Shown piece after piece: positions 13,673-20,747 of a stretch of DNA of 20,747 bases. The notes below the pieces were generated by a model that ran no database searches, had not been told where the DNA came from, and saw only the letters and a list, made by a program, of their open reading frames with translations. This DNA comes from Deltaproteobacteria bacterium. Lineage in GTDB: Bacteria > Desulfobacterota > Binatia > UBA9968. A program made the translations under genes and the position numbers. The stretch lies in contig JACPDC010000193.1 of assembly GCA_016184235.1 (NCBI GenBank), positions 1 through 20,747 of the forward strand, given 5' to 3'. Numbering within the stretch: position 1 is the stretch's first letter; every line of letters starts with the position of its first letter.

Positions 13673-15972
13673 TTACTTTTTTCCTCCCGCAATCGCAACT
13701 TGAGCAGCGCGTAGACGCCGACGGCGGCTACGGCCAGGACCGTGATCTCGCCCAACGTGTCCAGCCCGCGAAAGTCTACAAGGATCACATTGACGATGTT
13801 GCGTCCGTGAGCCAAGGGCAGGCTGTGCTCGGCAAAATAGCCGGAGATTTTCGGGTGAAATTGAACATTGGACGAGAACAGAATAATTGTCGTTATCAGA
13901 GCGCCCGCGGTCACCGCTACCAGCGCGTCACGAGCGCGCACGAGCCCGCTCGAGAGGCGGGCGAAGCGCGGCAGGTGATAGAAGACCAGCACGAATAGAA
14001 TCACGGTCAGGGTCTCGACCATGAATTGCGTCATCGCCAGATCCGGCGCGCCGAACAGGACGTAGACAAGCGCCACGCCGTAGCCAACCACTCCAAGGGC
14101 CGCCACCGCACCCAGCCGCGATCTTGAGCGTATCGCTACCAGCGCAGCCAGAAGAATGAGCGCCGCGAGCGACCATTCGTAAAACCGAACCTCCTGCCAG
14201 CTCACCAAGCCTGGCGGCCCTCCCAAGCTCGCCAGTTTCGGCCCCGCCAGCCCGAGGGCTGTGGCGATGATGATCAAGAGATAATAGCGCAGGTAGCCGC
14301 TCTGGAGCAGCCGTGTCTGGCCTCTGGCCAAGACGTTCAGGCCGTCTAATAGCAGGCTGTACCAGCGCGCTGGTCCCCACCAAGAAGTCATTTGCAGCCG
14401 GGACGCAGCCCGGCGCAGCGCCTCTCGTCCAGCGTAGATACCGGCCCCGCCCGCAAGGGTGACGGCGCTGAGGGCGATAGTCGGATTCAAGCCGTGCCAT
14501 AGTGTCAACTCGAGGTCGCCCGCCTGCCCTGACACAGCTTCAATGGCTGGCGACAGGAGGGAATTTCCCACAGAGGCGGGCAGCAGTCCGAGAAGCAACC
14601 CGGATAGGCCTAGAAGCATCGGCCCCAGCCACAGGCTCATCACCGCCTCATGCGGGTGTTTGGGCGTGGAGGTCTTTTTTCCAGTGAACGGCCCAAACCC
14701 GGTCATTCCGGCGACAGCCACAAAAATCATGCTCGCCAATACGACCGCGCTGGTAAGCGGGAGCGCGGCTCCCAGGGACCCGTAGGCCGCTTCGTAGAGC
14801 ATTTCCTTGCCGATGAAGCCGAAAAGAGGCGGCAGCCCGGCCATTGAGAGCGCCGCCAGCCCGCCGGCCGCGGCCGTGATCGGCATCGCCTGTCGCAATC
14901 CGCCGAGCCGATCCACATCCCTTGCGCCGGTCTCGTGATCCACGGCGCCGGCGACCAGAAAGAGCGCGCCCTTATACAGTGCGTGGCCTAGGAGGAAAAC
15001 GACGGCTGCCTTGATCGCCGCAGGGGTTCCGAGGCCTAGAAATAAAGTCAAGATACCCAGGGCGCTTACCGTCGAGTAGGCGAGGATGCGCTTGAGATCG
15101 GTTTGCCGCAAGGCCAGGCACGCGCCGACAAGCATGGTCGCAGCTCCAACCCCTGTCACGACGTACATCCAGATATCCGTGCCGCCGAGGATCGGGTGCA
15201 AGCGGGCTAGAAGGTACACGCCCGCTTTGACCATTGTTGCCGAATGGAGATAGGCACTGACCGGGGTCGGCGCCTCCATCGCGTTGGGCAGCCAGAAATG
15301 GAATGGGAACTGCGCCGACTTTGTAAAAGCCCCCGCCAGAATCAGAAACAGGATCGGCGTATAGAGCGGATGGGCCCGGACCAGCTCGCCCCGGCTCAGC
15401 AACACGGAAAGCTCGAGGCTGCCACCGGCCTGCCCCAGGAGCAAAAGCCCGGCCAGCAGCGCCAGGCCGCCTAATGCAGTCACCAGCAATGCCTGCAACG
15501 CAGCGAAGCGGGCCCCCTCTCTTTTATGGTCGAATCCGATGAGAAGATACGAACTTAGACTGGTTAACTCCCAAAACACGAACAGTGTGATTGCATTGTC
15601 GGCCAGGACCAGCCCCAGCATAGAGGCCATGAAAATCAGGATAAAAGAGTAGAAGCGGCCCAGTTGAGGGTGTCCCTTCAGGTAGCCTCCGGAGTAGATC
15701 AGCACCAGGGTGCCGATGCCGCTGATGAGCAAGACGAAGAGAAGGCTCAAGCCGTCTGCATAGAAGGATAGATTGATGCCCATAGTGGGCACCCAGGCAT
15801 AGGAAACGGCAACGGTATCTCCCGCCGCGATAATTTCGATGAAACCTGAGAAATATAGAAACAGTCCCGCAGGAAGCAGGGCGATAATCCAACCCGCGGT
15901 CTCGCGCTCAAGCCGGTGCAGCCAGGATGCGACCAGTGCGGCGGCGAAGCCAGACAGAACGGCCGGCAGCAT
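13669..15972 (-). CDS. mrpA: Na+/H+ antiporter subunit MrpA (MnhA, NuoL-like with MrpB-like tail)
   Basis: This 767-residue protein is the largest Mrp subunit. The first about 500 residues are NuoL-like, with Glu135 in [17 protein letters not shown] and Lys218 in [35 protein letters not shown]. These correspond to the essential Glu and Lys of Bacillus MrpA at a constant small offset. After a linker, the C-terminal part (about 600-767) contains the MrpA-specific segment with [24 protein letters not shown], a domain thought to lie in the cation route. It ends with a [27 protein letters not shown] region. The length fits full MrpA. The ATG at 15972 has no good Shine-Dalgarno of its own but overlaps the stop of an upstream mini-ORF (TAATG), suggesting coupled translation. 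It is the first of seven tightly joined mrp genes. Confidence 0.96.
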   Translation of the reverse strand: MLPAVLSGFAAALVASWLHRLERETAGWIIALLPAGLFLYFSGFIEIIAAGDTVAVSYAWVPTMGINLSFYADGLSLLFVLLISGIGTLVLIYSGGYLKGHPQLGRFYSFILIFMASMLGLVLADNAITLFVFWELTSLSSYLLIGFDHKREGARFAALQALLVTALGGLALLAGLLLLGQAGGSLELSVLLSRGELVRAHPLYTPILFLILAGAFTKSAQFPFHFWLPNAMEAPTPVSAYLHSATMVKAGVYLLARLHPILGGTDIWMYVVTGVGAATMLVGACLALRQTDLKRILAYSTVSALGILTLFLGLGTPAAIKAAVVFLLGHALYKGALFLVAGAVDHETGARDVDRLGGLRQAMPITAAAGGLAALSMAGLPPLFGFIGKEMLYEAAYGSLGAALPLTSAVVLASMIFVAVAGMTGFGPFTGKKTSTPKHPHEAVMSLWLGPMLLGLSGLLLGLLPASVGNSLLSPAIEAVSGQAGDLELTLWHGLNPTIALSAVTLAGGAGIYAGREALRRAASRLQMTSWWGPARWYSLLLDGLNVLARGQTRLLQSGYLRYYLLIIIATALGLAGPKLASLGGPPGLVSWQEVRFYEWSLAALILLAALVAIRSRSRLGAVAALGVVGYGVALVYVLFGAPDLAMTQFMVETLTVILFVLVFYHLPRFARLSSGLVRARDALVAVTAGALITTIILFSSNVQFHPKISGYFAEHSLPLAHGRNIVNVILVDFRGLDTLGEITVLAVAAVGVYALLKLRLREEKSK

Positions 15973-16004
15973 TAAACCAGCCCGACGAAGGCCATCGCAG
16001 CCAT
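15972..16004 (-). CDS. Possible 10-codon leader peptide coupled to mrpA
   Basis: Between the SH3 gene stop and mrpA lies a tiny frame, ATG 16004 to TAA 15972-15974, encoding [10 protein letters not shown]. Its stop overlaps the mrpA start as TAATG. An AAGGAG Shine-Dalgarno sits 9 bases before this ATG (6 before an in-frame GTG at 16007), whereas the mrpA ATG has no comparable site. The layout suits translational coupling. Alternatives are chance, or a relic of a longer MrpA N-terminus in another frame. Confidence 0.35.
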   Translation of the reverse strand: MAAMAFVGLV

Positions 16005-16007
16005 CAC

Positions 16008-16547
16008 TTATTTCTCCTTGCTTTTCTCTGCGGATCTTTTCTCGATATACCCCGGGGGATTTCCGTGCTTGGACTGGACCTTTAACCAGTCGCCTTCAGC
16101 GTCCACTACATGGACCTTCATACCCTTGGTGATCTTGGCGACCGTTCTATAGTGGAGCCCCGGACCTTCCCTGACCTGGGTCTCTGCGGTGGCAATGTAG
16201 GGGCCGGCCGCAAAAAAGCTTTTCTTCGTGATAGGCGCGCCGGTGGGCCGGGCGGAGCGCTCGGGGATATAGCCCGGGGGATTGCCCCGCTTCGAGACAA
16301 CCTTGAGCCACTCTCCATCGCTGGCGGCGATGTTTACCTTCGTGCCGCTTTTGATTTCAGCGACGATCTTGTACTGGGTGCCGGCACCGCTGCGAACCTT
16401 CACGTTGTCGGTGGTCTCGTAGGGCCATGTCTGCTCGGCTGCGGTCGTCGCTCTAGATTCTCCCGCCTCGGGCTTGCTCAAAGCAGCCGAAGCCAGCAGA
16501 AGCGCAACCGCCACCAGGGAGAAAATCCATCTCATACGTGAAGACAT
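16008..16547 (-). CDS. Secreted protein with two bacterial SH3 domains
   Basis: This 179-residue protein has an N-terminal signal sequence (about residues 5-24) and two bacterial SH3 (SH3_3-like) domains. Each copy contains the pattern VRSGAG/VREGPG, a YK/YR..AKI...G.KV strand, GEWLKV/GDWLKV and a closing GNPPGYI. The copies span roughly residues 47-95 and 122-170. Such domains typically bind cell-wall peptides or glycans, so the protein is probably periplasmic and envelope-linked. The frame is open further upstream, but the start is set at ATG 16547 because AGGAGGT lies just before it and the signal peptide begins there. Only 35 bases separate its stop from mrpA on the same strand, so it may lead the mrp transcript. 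Confidence 0.85.
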   Translation of the reverse strand: MSSRMRWIFSLVAVALLLASAALSKPEAGESRATTAAEQTWPYETTDNVKVRSGAGTQYKIVAEIKSGTKVNIAASDGEWLKVVSKRGNPPGYIPERSARPTGAPITKKSFFAAGPYIATAETQVREGPGLHYRTVAKITKGMKVHVVDAEGDWLKVQSKHGNPPGYIEKRSAEKSKEK

Positions 16548-16720
16548 AGCTACCTCCTGTTTTTCTCTTGTCTCAGAGGAGATGCAGACTGCTTGGACAA
16601 AAGTAACAAATAACCAATTTACAAGCAAATAATTTCTGCGACTTTAGGCGGAAATTGGCTTGACAAACGTCGTTTGTGTTGTGGTAGAGTAGGACAATTT
16701 TCCAGTGGGGGGGGATTGAA
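16548..16720. promoter_or_regulatory. Divergent control region between SH3-mrp and the ompA-like gene
   Basis: This 173-base, relatively AT-rich region separates two outward-facing genes and should hold promoters for both. An inverted repeat AACCAATTT (16612-16620) and AAATTGGCT (16652-16660), 8 of 9 matching, brackets its centre. For the - strand I see only a weak candidate (TTGCTT, 17 bases, TACTTT), so I do not call that promoter separately. The + strand promoter candidate is listed on its own. Confidence 0.5.
16660..16690 (+). promoter_or_regulatory. Candidate promoter with embedded 15-base palindrome
   Basis: A perfect TTGACA (-35) at 16660-16665 is followed, 19 bases on, by TAGAGT (16685-16690), a fair -10 match with a spacer longer than the ideal 17. 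Inside it, 16663-16677 is a perfect inverted repeat ACAAACG-T-CGTTTGT. A palindrome overlapping the -35 element and spacer is where many repressors bind, so this may be an operator. The palindrome and -35 are seen directly; the regulator is unknown. Confidence 0.5.
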
Positions 16721-17434
16721 ATGGCTAGAGGCAAGATCACAGCGCTTTTGGTTGTGGGATTTTTCCTGAGCGGCTGCGCGCAGATGACCTATCGCCAGAA
16801 GGCCGCCCTTGCCGGCGCCGCTATCTGCGGGACCGCGGGAGGGGTTGCAGGAGGAGTCATAGGGGAACAAGATGGCCGAAACGATGGAGCCAAAGGTGGG
16901 CCCATTGGCGCTGTCACAGGCGCGCTGATCTGCGGCTCTCTTGCCTACCTGCTGGCTGAAGAGCCGAAGCCTGCGCCCAAGCCGGCTCCTCCTCCGCCAC
17001 CGCCAGCTCCGCCCAAGCCCAAGCCGGCGCCTCCTCCGCCGCCACCGCCGCCACCTCCACCGCCTGCTCCAAAACCGGCCCCTGCTCCTAAGGTGGAGAG
17101 GACGATCATTTTGGACCATGTGCTGTTCGACTTCGACAAGACGGCAATCAAGCCGGATGGGGCGAAGATCCTCGACCGTCTGGTAGCGTTCCTCAAGGAG
17201 AGTCCGGATAAGAAGGTTGAACTCGAGGGGCACACGGACTCCGTCGGCACGGATAAATATAACCAGGGGCTATCGGAGAGGCGGGCCGCTTCAGTCAGGA
17301 CCTACCTGGTGAAGCAAGGCGTCGCTACGGGCCGCATTGCTACTCGTGGGTTCGGAGAGGCGAAGCCGATCGCCGATAACAAGACCAGGGACGGCCGGGC
17401 CAAGAACCGTAGAGTCGAGGTCAAAGTCCGTTAG
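16721..17434 (+). CDS. OmpA-family outer-membrane lipoprotein with glycine-zipper and proline-rich linker
   Basis: This 237-residue lipoprotein has a signal peptide ending in a lipobox FLSGC, with Cys19 as the lipid-attached residue. Residues about 28-80 are rich in small residues (AGAAICGTAGGVAGGVIG...GAVTGALICGSL), a glycine-zipper-like membrane-associating segment. Residues about 81-125 form a Pro/Ala/Lys linker with runs of up to 12 prolines that could cross the periplasm. Residues about 128-237 are an OmpA C-terminal domain: FDFDKTAI, VELEGHTDSVGTDKYNQGLSERRA (with the Asp and Arg that hold diaminopimelate) and a closing AKNRRVEV. It should tie the outer membrane to peptidoglycan, much like Pal. 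A run of eight G bases forms the ribosome-binding site. A secreted small protein follows 15 bases later. Confidence 0.92.
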   Translation: MARGKITALLVVGFFLSGCAQMTYRQKAALAGAAICGTAGGVAGGVIGEQDGRNDGAKGGPIGAVTGALICGSLAYLLAEEPKPAPKPAPPPPPPAPPKPKPAPPPPPPPPPPPPAPKPAPAPKVERTIILDHVLFDFDKTAIKPDGAKILDRLVAFLKESPDKKVELEGHTDSVGTDKYNQGLSERRAASVRTYLVKQGVATGRIATRGFGEAKPIADNKTRDGRAKNRRVEVKVR

Positions 17435-17449
17435 ACCTTGAGGCAGTAA

Positions 17450-17854
17450 ATGAAGTTCACCAGGCTGGCTGTCATACCCCTCCTTTTCCTGCTGCTGTTG
17501 CCTTTGCCTGCAGGCGCTCAGGACTTTAGAAAGTGGGAGGCCCAGCTTAGCCAGTTCAAAGAATGGCTCGATGTGGTCGGGCAGGCCGGCTCTCGTTTGT
17601 GGCTAAGGCTCGACAGCAGCCGCAGACCGCACCGGCTGTATGTGGGAGAAGGTTTCGACCGCGCAGACCACACAGTAAAGGAAGAGTTCGTCGAGATCTT
17701 CTCCCACTATCTTGCGGGCCACCCTGAAAAATACGCGCTGATCGACCTCTTCGACGGGGCCACGGGCGCTCCCATCGGGGAGTTCGGCTGGGGCGGGTTT
17801 AAGCTCTATCCGAGCTACAACTCTCTGGCCAAGGACGCAGCCCCCAGAAACTGA
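17450..17854 (+). CDS. Small secreted protein of unknown function
   Basis: This 134-residue protein begins with a strong signal peptide (MKFTRLAVIPLLFLLLLPLPAGA, probable cleavage before QDF). The mature part, about 110 residues, is soluble and rich in aromatic residues: FRKWEAQLSQFKEWLDVV, SRLWLRLDSSRRPHRLYVGEGF, FVEIFSHYLAGHPEKYALIDLFD and GEFGWGGFKLYPSY. I do not recognise the family and see no catalytic motif or cysteine pair. It starts 15 bases after the OmpA-like gene with a GAGG Shine-Dalgarno, so the two are probably one operon. A periplasmic partner of the envelope lipoprotein is a reasonable but unproven guess. Confidence 0.7.
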   Translation: MKFTRLAVIPLLFLLLLPLPAGAQDFRKWEAQLSQFKEWLDVVGQAGSRLWLRLDSSRRPHRLYVGEGFDRADHTVKEEFVEIFSHYLAGHPEKYALIDLFDGATGAPIGEFGWGGFKLYPSYNSLAKDAAPRN

Positions 17855-17919
17855 CTTCCCGCCATGCCTGGCGCCCGGCTATCAGCCGTCAGCTTTGAAA
17901 GAACTCTTCAACTCCTTGT

Positions 17920-18996
17920 TCAGGACCCTTTCCCAACATACTTGTTCGTCCAGAGAACCCCCTCCGCGGCCGAGGGTGTTTGTTTCGGATCCTTGATGAT
18001 TCCCGAGCCGGCTGAGAAATCGATCACCCTCTGCCAGCCTTTTGCGTTCATGTCCCCCCATAGAGGCATGGCCTTGGCCGTCATCGCGTAGGAGAGCTCA
18101 AAGACATCGTCGCTGAGCTTCTTGGGATCCGAGAAGCGGTGGCTGCGCAGAGCTGCCTTCGCCACATCGGGACTCTTGTTAAAGAGCGCGCCTGCCCGGG
18201 AGATGGCGCGGGCCGCCGCCTTGGCCAGGTTCGGGTTTTGTTCCGCGAAGTCCGGCCGGGCCATGAGGACCTCGTAGGGATAGTTCGTGAGCTCCGCGAC
18301 CTCGCCCAAGCCCAGGGGAATGAGGACATAGCCTTTCCCGGCGGCCTCTGTGAGCTCTCCGGACGGCGGCGAGAGGGCAAAGGCGTCGATGACATTGTTC
18401 ATGAGGGATGAGCCGAGCTGTGGTCCTCCCAGGTAAACAAACTTGAGCTTATCCGGATTTCCCTTAATTTTTCCCACCAGGAACTTGATGATCTGCTCGG
18501 ATACCGCTCCCGGACTGGTGGCCCCGAGAGGTCCCAGTTGGGTCAGCACCTTCATCCGCTCCGCGATGGGGCTTTTCCGCGTGACCTTAAACTTCTCCGC
18601 GATCGCCTTGCGCACGGTCACGCTCAAGGTCAGGTTTCGGTTGTGCGCTTGAATCGCAATCAGAGGCGCGCCTTCGATCTTGGCGAGGACGAGTCCCTCG
18701 GACGAAGAAGCACAGAAGTTCACGGAACGTCCGACCACCGCGGTCTGGCAGGGCGAGCCTCCGCCCGCTACGGTGATCTTCGCTCTGATTCCTTCTTCCT
18801 CGAAATATTTGAGCCGCTCGGCCACCCAGAGGGCCGCGAAGGCGAAGTTGGAGACCGCGGTGGCGATGGTGACTTCGGGCATATCCTTCTGAGCCCGGGC
18901 CTGGGGAGCGCCTCCAAAGACGAGGGCCAGGACCGTAAAACTCATGAGCCAGATTGCGGTGGCCTTTTGGAACCTGCGATGCGTTATCATTTTCAT
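17920..18996 (-). CDS. ABC transporter substrate-binding protein, NMT1/SsuA/TauA/NrtA type
   Basis: This 358-residue periplasmic protein has a signal peptide (hydrophobic core about residues 13-30, cleavage-like ARA before QKD). It has the NMT1/THI5-like fold pattern: VTIATAVSNFAFAALWVAERLKYFEEEGI, then AVVGRSVNFCASSSEGLVLAKIEGAPLIAIQA, a domain-crossing region with GPLGATSPGAVSEQIIKFL, and FVYLGGPQLGSSLMNNVIDAFALSPP. Members bind sulfonates, taurine, nitrate, pyrimidine precursors or other small organics; the substrate cannot be read from sequence. The ATG at 18996 follows a strong AGGAGG. It is the last gene of the ATPase-permease-binding protein set and is separated from the permease by a repeat array. 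Confidence 0.9.
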   Translation of the reverse strand: MKMITHRRFQKATAIWLMSFTVLALVFGGAPQARAQKDMPEVTIATAVSNFAFAALWVAERLKYFEEEGIRAKITVAGGGSPCQTAVVGRSVNFCASSSEGLVLAKIEGAPLIAIQAHNRNLTLSVTVRKAIAEKFKVTRKSPIAERMKVLTQLGPLGATSPGAVSEQIIKFLVGKIKGNPDKLKFVYLGGPQLGSSLMNNVIDAFALSPPSGELTEAAGKGYVLIPLGLGEVAELTNYPYEVLMARPDFAEQNPNLAKAAARAISRAGALFNKSPDVAKAALRSHRFSDPKKLSDDVFELSYAMTAKAMPLWGDMNAKGWQRVIDFSAGSGIIKDPKQTPSAAEGVLWTNKYVGKGS

Positions 18997-19013
18997 GCCT
19001 CCTCTCTTTCTAA

Positions 19014-19100
19014 ACGTAAAACCGTTTCAGCCGTTTAAATCGTTTGAATCGTTCAAGTCGTTTAACGATTGGAACGGCTTGAACCATTGGAACGTATCGA
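19014..19100. repeat. Turned-around array of degenerate 9-10-base repeats
   Basis: The left half consists of about five variants of CGTTTNAAT (such as CCGTTTAAAT, CGTTTGAAT, CGTTCAAGT). From about 19067 the same word runs inverted (ATTGGAACG, CTTGAACC, ATTGGAACG). The best arms, 19051-19062 and 19073-19084, pair at 11 of 12 positions with the twelfth a G-U in RNA, around a 10-base loop. The next outer words pair at about 7 of 10. The array sits in the permease to binding-protein gap of an ABC operon. It may form an mRNA hairpin that protects or attenuates transcripts, or be a non-coding repeat element. Confidence 0.65.
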
Positions 19101-19102
19101 AC

Positions 19103-19930
19103 TTATCCTTGTATTCTCACATGTTCCGTCTGCGTCTGCCACGCCAGGGCTCGCCTTTCAATCAGGTCGGCGATCTTGTTCATCACGATGACCAGCAACA
19201 TGAGGACTATGATGCCGACGAAGACATCCGCGGTGCGGAAAATTCCCGCTGACAGGCGGATGAAGAAACCGATCCCCTCGGTCGCGGCGATAAATTCCCC
19301 GACAACGGCCCCGATGACGGAGAAGGGAATGCTCGTCTTGACTCCCGTCAGGATGTAGGGGGAGACCGCGGGGAGAATCACCCTGAAGGTGAGCTTCCAC
19401 CCCTTTGCCCCCATGAGCCGGGCCAGATCCACATACTCCTGGTCCATCTGCTTCATGCCGGCATAGGTATTGAAGAAATTGAGAAAGAAGGTGAGCAGAA
19501 AAACCACGCCGACCTTGGACCAGATGCCGATGCCGAGCCAGACTATGAACAGAGGGGCGAGGGCGGTTCGCGGCACGCCGTAGAGGGCGATGATGATGGG
19601 CTCGAAGACCTCGGCCAGGGTTCGGCTGCGCCCGAACCAGTAGCCCATGGCGATCCCGGAGAACGCCCCAAGGGGAAAGCCGATGCCGATCTCTTTGAAG
19701 GTGACCAGGGCATGCTCGATCAAGGAGCCCGATTGGAGATGGTCTAAAAAGGAGGCCAATATCCGGCTCGGGCTGCTGATGAGAAAGGGCTCCACCCATC
19801 GTCCCGAGGCAATCTCCCAGAGGAGGAAAAAGCCGCCGACGATCCCCGCCCTGAGGAGATTCACCCACAGAGTCCTTCTCCAGTAAAGAGGGGCTTTTTC
19901 GACCGCGCCTGTCTTCTCAGGTTTTGCCAT
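19103..19930 (-). CDS. ABC transporter permease, SsuC/TauC/NrtB type
   Basis: This 275-residue inner-membrane permease has about six helices. It shows the BPD-transport pattern of the nitrate/sulfonate/taurine class: a GIGFPLGAFSGIAMGYWFGRS region, PRTALAPLFIVWLGIGIWSK, and the EAA-like loop DLARLMGAKGWKLTFRVILPAVSPYILTG, ending with AATEGIGFFIRLSAGIFRTADVFVGI. The frame is open upstream but that part overlaps the ATPase gene. ATG 19930 (MAKPEK) gives the normal N-terminal length and follows the ATPase stop by 11 bases. It works with the flanking ATPase and binding protein. Confidence 0.92.
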   Translation of the reverse strand: MAKPEKTGAVEKAPLYWRRTLWVNLLRAGIVGGFFLLWEIASGRWVEPFLISSPSRILASFLDHLQSGSLIEHALVTFKEIGIGFPLGAFSGIAMGYWFGRSRTLAEVFEPIIIALYGVPRTALAPLFIVWLGIGIWSKVGVVFLLTFFLNFFNTYAGMKQMDQEYVDLARLMGAKGWKLTFRVILPAVSPYILTGVKTSIPFSVIGAVVGEFIAATEGIGFFIRLSAGIFRTADVFVGIIVLMLLVIVMNKIADLIERRALAWQTQTEHVRIQG

Positions 19931-19941
19931 TGCGTCTTGTC

Positions 19942-20747
19942 CTAGACCGTGGAACGGGATTCCTGGCCGGCCTGGATTTTGAGCTCGTGGCGGAAAATAT
20001 TCCATAACCGCCCGTAGGCTTCGTCGAATCCGGGCTGCCGATGAATTTCGAAAATGTTTCGCGGCCGGCTCATGGGCACCTTCATGATATCCGTAATCCG
20101 GCCCGGGCGGTGGCTCATGATGATGACCCGGTCCGCCAGCGCCACCGCCTCGACCAAATCGTGGGTGACGAAGAGAATAGTCTGCCGCTTTTGCTCCCAG
20201 ATCTTTAGTAGCTCGTCCTGGAGGATCATTCGCGTCTGGGCGTCCAGAGGACCGAAGGGCTCATCCATGAGGATGACTGCCGGGTCGTAGACCAGGGAGC
20301 GGATAATGGAGGCGCGCTTGGCCATCCCGCCGGAGAGCTGCGAGGGGTAGTGGCGCTCAAATCCGATGAGCCCGGCGAGCTTGATGAAATGTCGGACTCG
20401 GTCTTCGCGCTCCTGGCGGGAATAACGGCGAGGGTCCAGGCCGAAGGCGACATTTTCTTCCAGAGTGAGCCAGGGGAAGAGCTTGCTCTCTTGCGGGACG
20501 TAGCCGACCTTCGTATTGAGTCCCCGGACCTCGATGCCCTGGTAGAGGATCCGGCCGGAAGAGAATGGGGTGAGACCGGCGATAAGCTTGATGAGGGTCG
20601 ATTTGCCGCAGCCGCTCGGCCCTACCACGGTGACAAACTCCCCGTAAGGGACATCGAAGGTCACCTCTTCCAGAGCCGAGACCAGGCCCTGTTTGGGCGT
20701 TTGGAAGATCTTGGAGACCTTCTCGACTTCGATGACCTGGCCGTTTG
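19942..20747 (-). CDS. ABC transporter ATP-binding protein, SsuB/TauB/NrtD type, 5' end beyond window
   Basis: The frame stays open to the window edge and reads NGQVIEVEKVSKIFQT before a GTG at 20664, so the gene starts outside and that GTG is not its start. About 267 residues are visible. They include Walker A GPSGCGKSTLIKL, the Q-loop region YVPQESKLFPWLTLEENV, a signature LSGGMAKRASIIRSL, Walker B VILMDEPFGPLDAQTR and H-loop FVTHDLVEAVALADRV. The short post-H region and lack of a TOBE domain place it in the taurine/nitrate/sulfonate class rather than the sugar class. The signature continues as AKR where many relatives have RQR, a mild departure. The product is a cytoplasmic ATPase of this importer. 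Confidence 0.93.
   Translation of the reverse strand, partial: NGQVIEVEKVSKIFQTPKQGLVSALEEVTFDVPYGEFVTVVGPSGCGKSTLIKLIAGLTPFSSGRILYQGIEVRGLNTKVGYVPQESKLFPWLTLEENVAFGLDPRRYSRQEREDRVRHFIKLAGLIGFERHYPSQLSGGMAKRASIIRSLVYDPAVILMDEPFGPLDAQTRMILQDELLKIWEQKRQTILFVTHDLVEAVALADRVIIMSHRPGRITDIMKVPMSRPRNIFEIHRQPGFDEAYGRLWNIFRHELKIQAGQESRSTV

Noticed and set aside
16945..17250. Glycine-rich frame on the - strand opposite the proline linker.
   Set aside because: It is the antisense image of the proline codon runs in the OmpA-like gene, not a separate gene.
17875..17889. Short stem CGGCT-ATC-AGCCG between the secreted protein and the binding-protein gene, considered as a bidirectional terminator.
   Set aside because: Only five base pairs and no T-run on either side, too weak to call.

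Overview
The window (20.7 kb, GC-rich, densely packed, short intergenic gaps) looks like a chromosomal piece of a Gram-negative bacterium, probably from an environmental, little-cultured lineage. Supporting signs are an OmpA-type peptidoglycan-binding lipoprotein, a nitrate/sulfonate/taurine-type ABC importer and a complete seven-gene Mrp antiporter operon. A deltaproteobacterial, NC10, Rokubacteria or Binatota-like origin is possible, but I cannot settle the taxonomy from sequence alone. I see no rRNA, tRNA, CRISPR array, transposase or phage gene, and no gap longer than about 190 bases.

Region 1 (1-8689, + strand) is a compatible-solute locus. It opens with the 3' end of a mannosyl-3-phosphoglycerate phosphatase-like HAD enzyme. 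This overlaps a sugar ABC importer (binding protein, two permeases, MalK-type ATPase). Next come a small protein resembling the DUF5752 family, a TreT-type trehalose glycosyltransferring synthase and a fused OtsA-OtsB trehalose-6-phosphate synthase/phosphatase. A trehalose/maltose-type importer next to TreT resembles the arrangement known from Thermococcus and Pyrococcus. Here it is combined with the OtsAB route and a mannosylglycerate-type enzyme, so the locus could make, salvage and break down osmolytes.

Region 2 (8757-16547, - strand) reads from high to low coordinates. It holds a secreted double-SH3 protein, mrpA-B-C-D-E-F-G (a multisubunit Na+/H+ antiporter with its key ion-path residues intact), a small one-helix membrane protein, a conserved protein of unknown function and a UspA-type stress protein with a degenerate nucleotide site. 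A 10-codon mini-ORF with a good Shine-Dalgarno sequence ends in a TAATG junction with mrpA.

Region 3 (16548-17854) is a divergent control region followed on the + strand by an OmpA-like lipoprotein and a small secreted protein of unknown function. The promoter region contains a perfect 15-base palindrome.

Region 4 (17920-20747, - strand) is a second ABC importer of the SsuABC/TauABC/NrtABC class: an ATPase that runs off the window end, a permease and an NMT1-like binding protein. A turned-around array of degenerate 9-10-base repeats lies between permease and binding protein. A similar AT-rich inverted array lies between permease and ATPase genes in region 1.

Taken together, regions 1-3 suggest an osmotic, salt and envelope stress neighbourhood: osmolyte synthesis and recapture, Na+ extrusion, a universal stress protein and envelope proteins. 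The individual families are known. The least explained parts are the internally duplicated DUF5752-like protein, the mrpA leader mini-ORF, the intercistronic repeat arrays and the small orphan proteins.
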